Shown: one piece after another, positions 6,915 through 14,506 of the stretch
Position numbering within the stretch: position 1 is the stretch's first letter
How the letters are laid out: every line of letters begins with the position of its first letter
NCBI RefSeq assembly: GCF_019734885.1
Contig: NZ_JAAXCM010000042.1
Span: 1 to 35,331 of the forward strand
Direction: 5' to 3'
DNA: 35,331 bases
Origin: Pseudocoprococcus catus
Lineage (GTDB): Bacteria; Bacillota; Clostridia; Lachnospirales; Lachnospiraceae
Notes under the pieces: generated by a model
Seen by the model: only the letters and a program-made list of their open reading frames with translations
Databases searched by the model: none
Told to the model about the DNA's origin: nothing
Translations under genes and position numbers: made by a program

Positions 6915-9325
6915 TACAATTCCTCCCTGTACAACTCCGCTATCATGGACGATGTCCATTTAGGATAATACTGATAGTAACTTTCAAAATCTTCCTGTTT
7001 AACATTTCTCTCATCCAGCCATTTGAGGATGAGTTCTTTCTTATTTTGTACAGTACAGGCCTTCAGCCGTTTTTCGTTAATAACAAAAGACATCACCGCA
7101 AGCACTGCATAATTTTCATCAGTAATCTCTGTCCTGCTGCCATGTATCTTTAATTCCAATCCGGCATATGTCCTGTTGCGCCCATGCTGCTGACTTTCTA
7201 TATTGCTGACAATATTGATCTTTTCAGGTTTTTCTGTCCTTAGTCCCAGAGCATAGGCAAAACTGAGGTCAGACAGATAGCCTATCCTATGTCCATCCCT
7301 TTCAATATATCTGCTGTGTACAACCTGTTCCGGACTAATATCTGCATTGGCATAACAATAGACTCCCTTTTCTATCCTTTGAATGACATTGTTTGAAACC
7401 AAATTGCCTAATGTATGTTTCACAATACCATTGCTGATATCCTTATTTGCAGCTTGAATATCCTCAATACAAATAACTTCGTTTTCCTTGTAATGACCTT
7501 TGATCCAATTTTCAATTTTGCTCTGATATGTTATTGGTGGATCAACCTTCATATTCTTTTCATCTAAAGTTAACGGCAGTATCTTTGATGGTGTAGGACG
7601 ATTCAGTTCCTGCATAATGCGTGCTGCTGTTAAGTTTTTCTCTACCCCAGTCACTGTATCAATAACCTTGTATAGATTTTTAGTTTTCTTGCCACCATAT
7701 TGATAACGTCCGTTCGATTTTTCTTTGATTATCCTGATCAACTCATCCAATTTTGTAAATGGGTGGCAATACGAACATCTCTCTCCATCCAAAAAATGTC
7801 GTGGGTAATAATCCTGCCCTCTCCCACATACATTATGTTGAATACCTACCTTTGTATCTTTGTCTTTATATTTTCCTGCCAGAGAGTATTCGTTCCCAGT
7901 CAAGTTTTTTATTTCACGTTTGAATATATTCTCTGTTCTGACTCTCTGAGCACAGATTTTGCAATATGGGCGCTGTATGAATTTTGTATAATTAAACCAA
8001 AAATTATGGCCATATCGACGATCCATAAACAAGGCATCTTTTTGTTTTCCCGAAAACTGCAGTAATTCAATTGTTCCATTACTGGCACTATCTACCTCTC
8101 TTTGCGCTTCTTCAAATGATGTCGTCAAATTACATTGACACCTGCTTTTCTCGAAGAGGAATGCTCTCGGTTTGATTGAATAAATTTTTCCACAAGGTAT
8201 GTGTCGGATTCTGACCGGTTCATTCATGCTATGAAATTCTGATAAAAGCTCATATTCACCTTGCCCGGCAATATCAAACAGCCGTTTAAATAAAGCTGCT
8301 TGTGTTATCTTACTGTCACATTCAGGACATCCCCACCCGGCGAGAATTCTTGCCGGTGTTGTTATGAACCTTGTCCCACAAGTACAGCATCTGAGTTCAA
8401 CAATATCCTCCCTCCACTCTGACACCAATTCGTATTCGCCATATATTGCGGCTGCAAATTTATATTTGATTGAATCTGCCTTTAACCCCTTTATCATTGC
8501 TGACACATCACCCGAAAAAACAAACATCAGCATAAATAGATACATTTTGATATTTGCGTATCCCTTTTGACACAGATCAGTTTTTAAAAATCTTTCGACT
8601 TCATCAGCCGTCACCATGTCATCGTACTTTTTTAATGCCTTTATCAATCTTTTTTGCCCATACGGCAGATACTTTTTACATCTAAGTTCATACTTAATCA
8701 GTTCCCTGATTTCAGTAATACTGTACTGGATACCGACATCCAGTACTTCCTTGCACCATCTGGCATATTCTTCGCTACAGGAATATGCTCTACAATCTTC
8801 ATAATCTTCTTCAGCAACAGAAAATTCATTTCCCTTATTTCCAATAAACTTTTTCAATTTACAGCCATGCTTATAGCATGTTGTAACTTCCGGCATCTGA
8901 TGTGCACGATGATAATACCAGTAACCATATTTTTCTTTATCTTCCTGCTGACATATCGGACAGCACTTCAAGTGTGAAATCACCGGACGCGTTTTTGTCA
9001 GCATTTTTTTAATCTCCGGCCTGCTGCATAACACACCTATTCTGTGTGAAGTCAATTCTCTTGTTGCAAATGGTGCTATTCCGGAAAACATTTCTGTTTT
9101 AAGATAAAACTTTACAACATCCTCATTTTTTTTGCTTATTGCCTCTATTAATCGATATATGTCCCATCTATATTCATAAGTAATACTCTGACCTGGTTTT
9201 TTCAGGTGATAGCAGTCAAAAAAAAGCTTAGTGTTGTTAAATCCATTTGCCCGTGCTATACGCATTAAAAAAGAATATAATAATTCGTCCTCCGCTTCCT
9301 TCGGAACGATTGCAAATCTTGGCAT
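6914..9325 (-). CDS. TniQ/TnsD-type target selector with zinc-ribbon array and AbiEi/DUF6088-like C-terminus
   Basis: 803 aa. The N-terminus (MPRFAIVPKEAEDELLYSFL) and the Cys/His site at 121-155 (CCPIC ... TTCYKHGC) mark a TniQ domain. Residues about 295-525 hold several zinc-ribbon-like units: C313/C316 with C333/C336, C378 with C396/C398, C454/C457 and C500 with C517/C520. Residues about 600-755 look like the AbiEi antitoxin/DUF6088 family: a winged helix with NNVIQRIEKGVYCY, then LSFAYALGL and a domain ending YAVLAVMSFV. TnsD proteins bind a chromosomal attachment site; here nrdD is the likely target. ATG 9325 is chosen over 9358 because GGGAGG lies eight bases upstream. It is the first gene of the tns operon, unlike the A-B-C-D order of Tn7. 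Confidence 0.88.
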   Translation of the reverse strand: MPRFAIVPKEAEDELLYSFLMRIARANGFNNTKLFFDCYHLKKPGQSITYEYRWDIYRLIEAISKKNEDVVKFYLKTEMFSGIAPFATRELTSHRIGVLCSRPEIKKMLTKTRPVISHLKCCPICQQEDKEKYGYWYYHRAHQMPEVTTCYKHGCKLKKFIGNKGNEFSVAEEDYEDCRAYSCSEEYARWCKEVLDVGIQYSITEIRELIKYELRCKKYLPYGQKRLIKALKKYDDMVTADEVERFLKTDLCQKGYANIKMYLFMLMFVFSGDVSAMIKGLKADSIKYKFAAAIYGEYELVSEWREDIVELRCCTCGTRFITTPARILAGWGCPECDSKITQAALFKRLFDIAGQGEYELLSEFHSMNEPVRIRHIPCGKIYSIKPRAFLFEKSRCQCNLTTSFEEAQREVDSASNGTIELLQFSGKQKDALFMDRRYGHNFWFNYTKFIQRPYCKICAQRVRTENIFKREIKNLTGNEYSLAGKYKDKDTKVGIQHNVCGRGQDYYPRHFLDGERCSYCHPFTKLDELIRIIKEKSNGRYQYGGKKTKNLYKVIDTVTGVEKNLTAARIMQELNRPTPSKILPLTLDEKNMKVDPPITYQSKIENWIKGHYKENEVICIEDIQAANKDISNGIVKHTLGNLVSNNVIQRIEKGVYCYANADISPEQVVHSRYIERDGHRIGYLSDLSFAYALGLRTEKPEKINIVSNIESQQHGRNRTYAGLELKIHGSRTEITDENYAVLAVMSFVINEKRLKACTVQNKKELILKWLDERNVKQEDFESYYQYYPKWTSSMIAELYREEL

Positions 9326-9407
9326 GCTATTCGCCTCCCTACTTTTTAAATCTTCCATATAAAGATGTAGTAGTTTTGAAAATCGTCTTTACTTCCACTA
9401 TTTTGTA

Positions 9408-9473
9408 TAGGCGTTTTATATGTTTTTTATAATATTGCCTATTTTTTTCATGTTTAAGCCTTATAAACGCCTA
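9408..9473. promoter_or_regulatory. Operator region between tniQ and the XRE gene
   Basis: TAGGCGTTTTATA (9408-9420) and TTATAAACGCCTA (9461-9473) are near-perfect inverted copies. A partial third copy (TTGCCTAT, 9435-9442) lies between them. They sit in the divergent promoter region of the tns operon and of the XRE gene, which has TATAAT at 9497-9502. A role as binding sites for that regulator is inferred. Confidence 0.65.
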
Positions 9474-9521
9474 TTTTAGAGCAATATATGCTATTCTATA
9501 ATGACTAGGAGGACGTAAATA

Positions 9522-10049
9522 ATGGCTATTTTATCGGATTCTGAATTCATGATTAACTTTCGCCATAAATGGAAGCTTACACAAATTGACGCCGCAAAAG
9601 AACTGGGCGTATCCATCTCCACTATTTCTCGTATTGAATGCAATAAAAGAAAATTATCATTAAAAATGCGAAAAAAATTAAACGACTATGAAGACACACA
9701 GAATAAAAAACTTTTTTTGGCTGACTCCATTGACGAGATGTTTGAAAGATCCATAAACAATTACCTGCGCACATTAAATCCTAACAATGGTTGTGATATT
9801 GACTCCATTCGTCAGAGCATCTACCGCATGCTGCATCCTAATGATCTGCCTATTCATTCATCTGAACGTTATCTGCTCTTTTTGGAAAGACTGCTTGAAC
9901 TATCTGTCAGACTATGCTCTGAAGAAATCTATTGCATAAAAACCGGTCGTGCATTTGTACCTAGCAAACGCTCAAAAAGCATATTTCAAGAACTTAATGC
10001 CTCTGATCAGATTTATTTAAAGATGGCTACCAACACTAAAAAAGAATAA
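9522..10049 (+). CDS. XRE-family regulator, probable regulator of transposition
   Basis: 175 aa with an N-terminal helix-turn-helix (about residues 10-55: KLTQIDAAKELGVSISTISRIE), typical of Cro/C1-type repressors. The C-terminal part is helical and unrecognised. The start has AGGAGG upstream. It is divergent from the tns operon, with inverted-repeat operator sites in the shared 196-bp gap, so it is a good candidate for the repressor that holds tns expression low and controls itself. This role is inferred from position. Confidence 0.8.
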   Translation: MAILSDSEFMINFRHKWKLTQIDAAKELGVSISTISRIECNKRKLSLKMRKKLNDYEDTQNKKLFLADSIDEMFERSINNYLRTLNPNNGCDIDSIRQSIYRMLHPNDLPIHSSERYLLFLERLLELSVRLCSEEIYCIKTGRAFVPSKRSKSIFQELNASDQIYLKMATNTKKE

Positions 10050-10140
10050 TTCACTCATATTATTAGTATATATCCATCTACGGACATATCTGTTGATGGA
10101 TGTGTCAATCTTGAAATTTTTTTGAGAATGGAGTGATTTG

Positions 10141-10347
10141 ATGATTACATACGACCGATTTTGGAAAACACTGGCTGATTCGCCGGAGACATATTACACT
10201 CTGACAAGAAAACATGGCATCTCAAATGGTACCATGACAAAACTGAAGCATAATCAGAGTCTTACTACCAACACGCTAGATAAACTGTGCCAGATATTAA
10301 AATGTAAAATTGAAGACATATGTGAATATGTGGTATCTTATGATTAA
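10141..10347 (+). CDS. Small XRE-type regulator (YozG-like)
   Basis: 68 aa, almost entirely one helix-turn-helix: MITYDRFWKTL, KHGISNGTMTKLK, NTLDKLCQILKCKIEDICEY. The start is ATG 10141; a TTG just before it is less likely. A truncated relative lies at 547-744 in the left flank. It is 88 bp upstream of the KAP NTPase gene on the same strand, suggesting that it controls that gene. An inverted repeat ATCCATC/GATGGAT (10072-10101) lies upstream and may be its operator. Confidence 0.8.
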   Translation: MITYDRFWKTLADSPETYYTLTRKHGISNGTMTKLKHNQSLTTNTLDKLCQILKCKIEDICEYVVSYD

Positions 10348-10435
10348 ACAATCACACTTAAAAATATTATGCATCTAATTATCTTTGATATCTTATTGCC
10401 AAGAATACCGATAAGTAGAGGAGGTTTTAAAAAAT

Positions 10436-12370
10436 ATGACTGAACAGCAAATAATTGATGAAATCCTAAGATATCTCCATGATGATTCTTATAATTATGC
10501 TGTTTTAATCGATGGAGAATGGGGGAGTGGAAAAACTTATTTTGTAAACAATACCCTTACAAAAATAATTGAGAAACAGGAATCCGATTTAGAAACTTCT
10601 CGAAAAGTTCAGTATATTTCTTTATATGGATGTAAAGCAATATCAGATGTTCAGGAAAATATTGCTTGGTCCTTTGCAGAAGATGCTCGCCAAGTAATAC
10701 AAGATAAAAATAACTTCGGAACAACCGGTCAAAAAGTATCCAATAACATTCTTCTTTCTTCAAAAAAAATTGGAAATGCTATTTTAAAGAAATTCCTTCC
10801 AAATATGCCTCTGTACGAAATTGCCTCAGATTGGCTGAATTTAGGATCATTTATCTTTGTATTTGATGACCTGGAACGTTGCGATTGTCCCATCAATGAA
10901 GTATTTGGATTTCTCAATGAACTGGTGGAACATGAAAATACGAAAGTAATATTAATCGCCAATGAAAAAGAATTATCCGGTATCGCTGAAATACAATATT
11001 TAGAATTACAATATTCGCTAACTTTAGATGACCGAATTATCTGGCCTACACCAAATACAAGTAGTTCCTGGGCAGTCAGAAGCAGTAATTCAACCCATAT
11101 TTCGCTTGATGAAATGGAAAGACGACGAAAATTGCTGTTTCCAACCAAAGAAGCAAATAGTAACTATCGCAGAATTCGAGAGAAACTTATTGGTGTCACA
11201 TTAAAATATGAGCCCAATATTTCCTTGATTATCTCCGAAATTCTAAAATCATCAAAATATGACCCTTATATAAAAGATATGCTGGAAAAGAAAAAAGAAA
11301 CATTCTCATTAGAAATGCAAAACCGCAATCATAAAAATCTTAGAACCTTTCAGTTTTTCCTTTCCAAAGTAAGCTATCTTTTAGAAAAACTATCGGACAT
11401 TAATACTGACCCTGAATATCTTGACATAATAAAAGAGCATATAATCTCTGAAACTTTTTATCAAGCCATAAAGTTTAAATCCAACGACCAACCGTCTCGA
11501 ACTATGCATGCTCAACTCAAAAAAGAACAAGAGGCAAAATTTCAAAGTATAAAACAGTATATTGAGTCTGGAACTTACAATCAGAAGATTTTTGAAGACA
11601 ATGTTTTAAACCTTCAAAAGGAATTACAAGCCCGAATTCCTGATGATGATCCATATTATCTCATATATCAACAATACTATTTACAACCACAAGATTGGTG
11701 TGAAGATCAACTTGAAAAAGTTTTGCAACGGCTAGACGAAAACAAATACCCTATTGCATTCTACGGTAAAATTATCACATCGATTCAACGCTTGATTGAT
11801 TTAGGATTTGATGATGAATATATGAATCGCACTAAGCAATTAATGCTTACTAATATTACAAAGATGAATGAAGTTAAATTGATTGATTCAAATTTGTGGT
11901 ATATCGAAAACAAACCGACTAAAGCAAAAGTTACTGAAGTGATTACGGATATTAATCATGCTATAAAAGAACATTCCGAAATAGTGAGTAGAGAAAATGT
12001 TGGTGATATACTAAAAAGTGATAATTGGATTAACCGACTGGAAAATTATAGCAATCCTAATCAGAATCGGTATGCCCAAGATATGTCTGTATTTTCGAAG
12101 GCCCCGCCAGAACAATGGCTAAATCTTTTGCACAAAGCTTCACCTAGGGATATTGATGACTTTCGCCATTGGCTTGGAGACTTATATCCTGAAGATACTA
12201 CTCGAAAAAGCTATTCAGAAGATGCCGATACAATTAAAAAGATTCTGACAGGTTTAGAATCAATTGAAGAAAAAGATTTAATAAAAAAAGCATGTGTTTC
12301 ATGGCTATGTAAACAACTAGCTACCATTATTAAATTTCATGAACCTTCAACAGAACAAGAGTATGACTAA
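10436..12370 (+). CDS. KAP-family P-loop NTPase
   Basis: 644 aa. Walker A is GEWGSGKT (27-34) and Walker B is FVFDDLERCD (141-150), both in the form typical of KAP NTPases (STAND-related). No clear membrane segments are seen, although many KAP proteins insert two into the P-loop domain. The C-terminal ~350 residues are helical and unrecognised, and may be the sensor or effector part. KAP proteins such as PifA of the F plasmid exclude phages, so a defence role is plausible here. The ribosome binding site is GAGGAGG. The nearest upstream gene is the small XRE regulator. No downstream operon partner is apparent. Confidence 0.82.
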   Translation: MTEQQIIDEILRYLHDDSYNYAVLIDGEWGSGKTYFVNNTLTKIIEKQESDLETSRKVQYISLYGCKAISDVQENIAWSFAEDARQVIQDKNNFGTTGQKVSNNILLSSKKIGNAILKKFLPNMPLYEIASDWLNLGSFIFVFDDLERCDCPINEVFGFLNELVEHENTKVILIANEKELSGIAEIQYLELQYSLTLDDRIIWPTPNTSSSWAVRSSNSTHISLDEMERRRKLLFPTKEANSNYRRIREKLIGVTLKYEPNISLIISEILKSSKYDPYIKDMLEKKKETFSLEMQNRNHKNLRTFQFFLSKVSYLLEKLSDINTDPEYLDIIKEHIISETFYQAIKFKSNDQPSRTMHAQLKKEQEAKFQSIKQYIESGTYNQKIFEDNVLNLQKELQARIPDDDPYYLIYQQYYLQPQDWCEDQLEKVLQRLDENKYPIAFYGKIITSIQRLIDLGFDDEYMNRTKQLMLTNITKMNEVKLIDSNLWYIENKPTKAKVTEVITDINHAIKEHSEIVSRENVGDILKSDNWINRLENYSNPNQNRYAQDMSVFSKAPPEQWLNLLHKASPRDIDDFRHWLGDLYPEDTTRKSYSEDADTIKKILTGLESIEEKDLIKKACVSWLCKQLATIIKFHEPSTEQEYD

Positions 12371-12459
12371 AGATTTTGAGTTTTAATCAATACGATTCTT
12401 TTTTTTGCTTGAAATTAAAACCTGCTTATAACTTTTTGTGGAATTGAATTCCGCTTCTA

Positions 12460-12478
12460 ATTGAACCACAGGTTCAAT
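12460..12478. promoter_or_regulatory. Palindrome upstream of the 12548 gene
   Basis: ATTGAACC and GGTTCAAT are perfect inverted copies around ACA. It may be an operator or a small RNA hairpin in the leader. A similar palindrome (ATTGAAC/GTTCAAT) lies at 31556-31574 upstream of the excisionase-like gene. Confidence 0.45.
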
Positions 12479-12491
12479 GACAAACACAAAA

Positions 12492-12541
12492 ACCTCCTGT
12501 ACAATGGACATCAGTAAACAATGTCGAATAGTACAGGAGGT
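12492..12541 (+). promoter_or_regulatory. Hairpin that hides the Shine-Dalgarno sequence of the 12548 gene
   Basis: ACCTCCTGTAC (12492-12502) and GTACAGGAGGT (12531-12541) are perfect 11-bp complements. Inside, GACAT (12507-12511) pairs with ATGTC (12521-12525). The 3' arm contains the full AGGAGGT ribosome binding site, six bases before the ATG. If this folds in the mRNA, translation would be strongly blocked until something opens it. There is no T tract, so it is not a terminator. Confidence 0.7.
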
Positions 12542-12547
12542 ATTATT

Positions 12548-13207
12548 ATGTCTGAAAAAATGCTCGTTACGCAGGCCCTCGACGAACGTGACCTGCTTGT
12601 AAAGAAAATTAATGATAAAATATGCAAAGCCAGCTTTGTTGATACGATCAAGCCGAATGTTGAGCTGGTCTACAATAAACGGATCAAAAAGGAAGAATTC
12701 AACCAAGCCGCTTCATCTGCCTATCAGCAGATCATGGACCTCATCGCACGTTTTCAGACCATTGATGCGGCAATCATCAACTCTAATGCCAATACCAGGA
12801 TCACTACCTCCTATGGCACTTATACTGTTGCGGCAGCTATTTCACTCCGTAGCAGGATGAGAAACATGGGTGCCTATGATAACGAGGCCAATTTTGAAGA
12901 CAGACTTCGAAATAAATTAATGCAGGAATATAGCAACCGTGTATGCGTCTGTGACAAGGAAAATGCAAAGTTGAAGGAAACAGCAGATTCGATGCGCTTA
13001 AGTATCCTGGGTAAAGATACAAAAGTCAAAGAGGACAAACCTCTGGCTGTCGTTGATGCCTATATCAAAGAGAATACCACAGAACTAGTTGATCCCCTGT
13101 CTGTTGAAAAGTTGACTGCAAAGCTGGACGAAAAACGTGACAAATTGTTATCCGAATTAGATACCCAGATCAAAGTCAGCAACGCAACAACATTCATTGA
13201 ATTTTAA
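12548..13207 (+). CDS. Unknown 219-aa protein, possibly DIP1984/septicolysin-like
   Basis: ATG 12548 is preceded by a perfect AGGAGGT, itself buried in a hairpin. The N-terminal half is helical, with ALDERDLLVKKIN, a central DLIARFQTIDAAIINSNANTRI block and AAAISLRSRM. This pattern resembles the DIP1984/septicolysin-annotated family as I remember it, but I cannot verify it and the biochemical role of that family is unclear. There is no signal peptide or membrane segment. The next gene on the same strand (13594) follows after a structured 386-bp gap. The gene is visibly less AT-rich than its neighbours, suggesting a separate origin as a module. Confidence 0.75.
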   Translation: MSEKMLVTQALDERDLLVKKINDKICKASFVDTIKPNVELVYNKRIKKEEFNQAASSAYQQIMDLIARFQTIDAAIINSNANTRITTSYGTYTVAAAISLRSRMRNMGAYDNEANFEDRLRNKLMQEYSNRVCVCDKENAKLKETADSMRLSILGKDTKVKEDKPLAVVDAYIKENTTELVDPLSVEKLTAKLDEKRDKLLSELDTQIKVSNATTFIEF

Positions 13208-13593
13208 CATCACTGCCTGTAGTGCGAAAATCTCAAACGTGTCTTCCCTGCAGTTGGGGTATAGCTGTCATTATATACACTATAATGGAATCAGATGTAC
13301 ATACAGAATGTTGAATTCTGTCGGCAGTAAGCTGCCGACGGGATTCAAATATTTTGAATACTATAAACCGTCACCGTGTTTTTTCATATGTATTCTGTTA
13401 AGTTTCACCAAGGAAATCTTTAATCATCAACTTTGAACCGAAAACTTTCCTGCAGGCATACGCTGTATGCTGAAATCCATGATCAGCGGTTTGGTGTTAA
13501 GGCCCTTGACCTGAGATGATCCCCATGGCTGCACTATAGGCATTTATTCTACTGCCGCATACACTGCGGCTTTTTTTATTGGAGGAATTGAAA
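13208..13593 (+). other. Structured non-coding leader or small RNA before the 13594 gene
   Basis: No gene is seen in this 386-bp gap, but strong RNA structure is. A 17-bp stem with a TAAG loop spans 13311-13348 (TTGAATTC/GGATTCAA continuing into GTCGGCAG/CTGCCGAC). A branched unit follows at 13436-13491: AACCG/CGGTT closes around hairpin GCATAC-GCT-GTATGC (13456-13470). An intrinsic terminator lies at 13554-13577, immediately before the ribosome binding site. TATAAT at 13281-13286 could start a separate transcript. This is the layout of a cis-acting attenuator or of a stable small RNA. I do not match it to a known class; T-box motifs are absent. Confidence 0.55.
13554..13577 (+). terminator. 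Intrinsic terminator four bases before a ribosome binding site
   Basis: GCCGCA and TGCGGC pair around TACAC, followed by seven T. The GGAGG of the next gene starts at 13581. Placement directly ahead of a start codon suggests attenuation by conditional read-through. Confidence 0.85.
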
Positions 13594-14265
13594 TTGAAAA
13601 CCGTTAAAGAATGGCTCAATGAGATCAATATTCAGAAACTGATTGGTTATTACCAGACTATGTACCCGGCCTATCTTGATGATGCACGGCTGGATGAGAC
13701 GATGACAATCAGGCGGTGTCATGACATGGAACGTTCTAAGCTGCAGGATGCCATTCACCAGCTTCAGAACATGCCGATAACACTGTCGGATGATGGAATC
13801 CAATACATTATATTTGGTCATAAGATTCTCATAGACAGCTCTGATGATGAGACATATGCTATCGTCAGTGTCAATGAGCTTCTGGACTATTGCGTAGGAG
13901 CGGATACATCGGGATATGATATGTACGACTCGGCAGAAATACTTAGCTTTCTTGTAGCAGATACACCATTCACCCGGGCACACATCTACGGACTGTTTTG
14001 TGATATTCTTCTTAATACCATCACCCCTCATCTGCATCGAGAACCACCTAAAAAGCCTAACCCATTAACTATTCTGGACAATGCAGACTCCGATTTATTT
14101 CCATCTTCCCAGGAATATCTTGAAAAAATGCAGGCTGTGAGAAAATTAAATCTTGATGCAGAAATATATTTGTTGAGAGATATCGTAAAAACAGCACTCC
14201 GACAGTATAATGATTATCAGCGGACTAAAGAGCTGTACAAAATCTATCGACTATTGAAATCATGA
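13594..14265 (+). CDS. Unknown 223-aa protein with structured leader
   Basis: The start is TTG 13594, with GGAGG eight bases upstream; the longer ORF from 13579 would begin inside the ribosome binding site. The protein is soluble and acidic, beginning MKTVKEWLNEINIQKLIGYY, with a middle part INELLDYC-like (SVNELLDYCVGADTSGYD) and a long helical C-terminus. I do not recognise the family with confidence. With the preceding gene it seems to form a two-gene unit whose second member is controlled by the leader and terminator between them. A terminator at 14274-14309 ends the unit. Confidence 0.7.
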   Translation: MKTVKEWLNEINIQKLIGYYQTMYPAYLDDARLDETMTIRRCHDMERSKLQDAIHQLQNMPITLSDDGIQYIIFGHKILIDSSDDETYAIVSVNELLDYCVGADTSGYDMYDSAEILSFLVADTPFTRAHIYGLFCDILLNTITPHLHREPPKKPNPLTILDNADSDLFPSSQEYLEKMQAVRKLNLDAEIYLLRDIVKTALRQYNDYQRTKELYKIYRLLKS

Positions 14266-14273
14266 AACAAAAT

Positions 14274-14309
14274 AAGACTCCATGCTAAATAAAACAGTCA
14301 TAGAGTCTT
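14274..14309 (+). terminator. Terminator after the 13594 gene
   Basis: AAGACTC (14274-14280) pairs with GAGTCTT (14303-14309), with inner ATG/CAT pairing, followed by a short T-rich run. Confidence 0.65.
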
Positions 14310-14361
14310 TCTATTATAATTATAAATTTCTTATCATTATCATATATTTCTAAAAAGAAAT

Positions 14362-14388
14362 AGAGAGGATACACTTAAGATCCTCTCT
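14362..14388 (-). terminator. Hairpin downstream of the DUF3800 gene
   Basis: AGAGAGGAT and ATCCTCTCT are perfect 9-bp complements. T-rich sequence follows on the minus strand (ATTTCTTTTT) and also, more weakly, on the plus strand, so it may serve convergent transcripts. Confidence 0.65.
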
Positions 14389-14506
14389 GTTTTGTTCATG
14401 TTTTCACTCTTATTCCTTTAGTGATATTATACTAACGGAAACCCATCCACCACATACTGTAAGCAGACACCAACTGGTATAGTATAAGTTCACCATTTAT
14501 ATGATA

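Noticed and set aside
12383-12706. Minus-strand ORF of 107 aa
   Set aside because: It overlaps the hairpin leader and the start of the well-supported plus-strand gene at 12548, and has no ribosome binding site.
13197-13436. Plus-strand ORF of 79 aa between the 12548 and 13594 genes
   Set aside because: It covers the structured leader, has no ribosome binding site and gives a cysteine-rich peptide of random appearance.
13208-13577. T-box riboswitch before the 13594 gene
   Set aside because: The conserved T-box sequence and its antiterminator are absent, and the gene is not an aminoacyl-tRNA or amino acid gene.
13576-14037. Minus-strand ORF of 153 aa
   Set aside because: It lies fully within the plus-strand 13594 gene and its leader. 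Its peptide has no recognisable domain.
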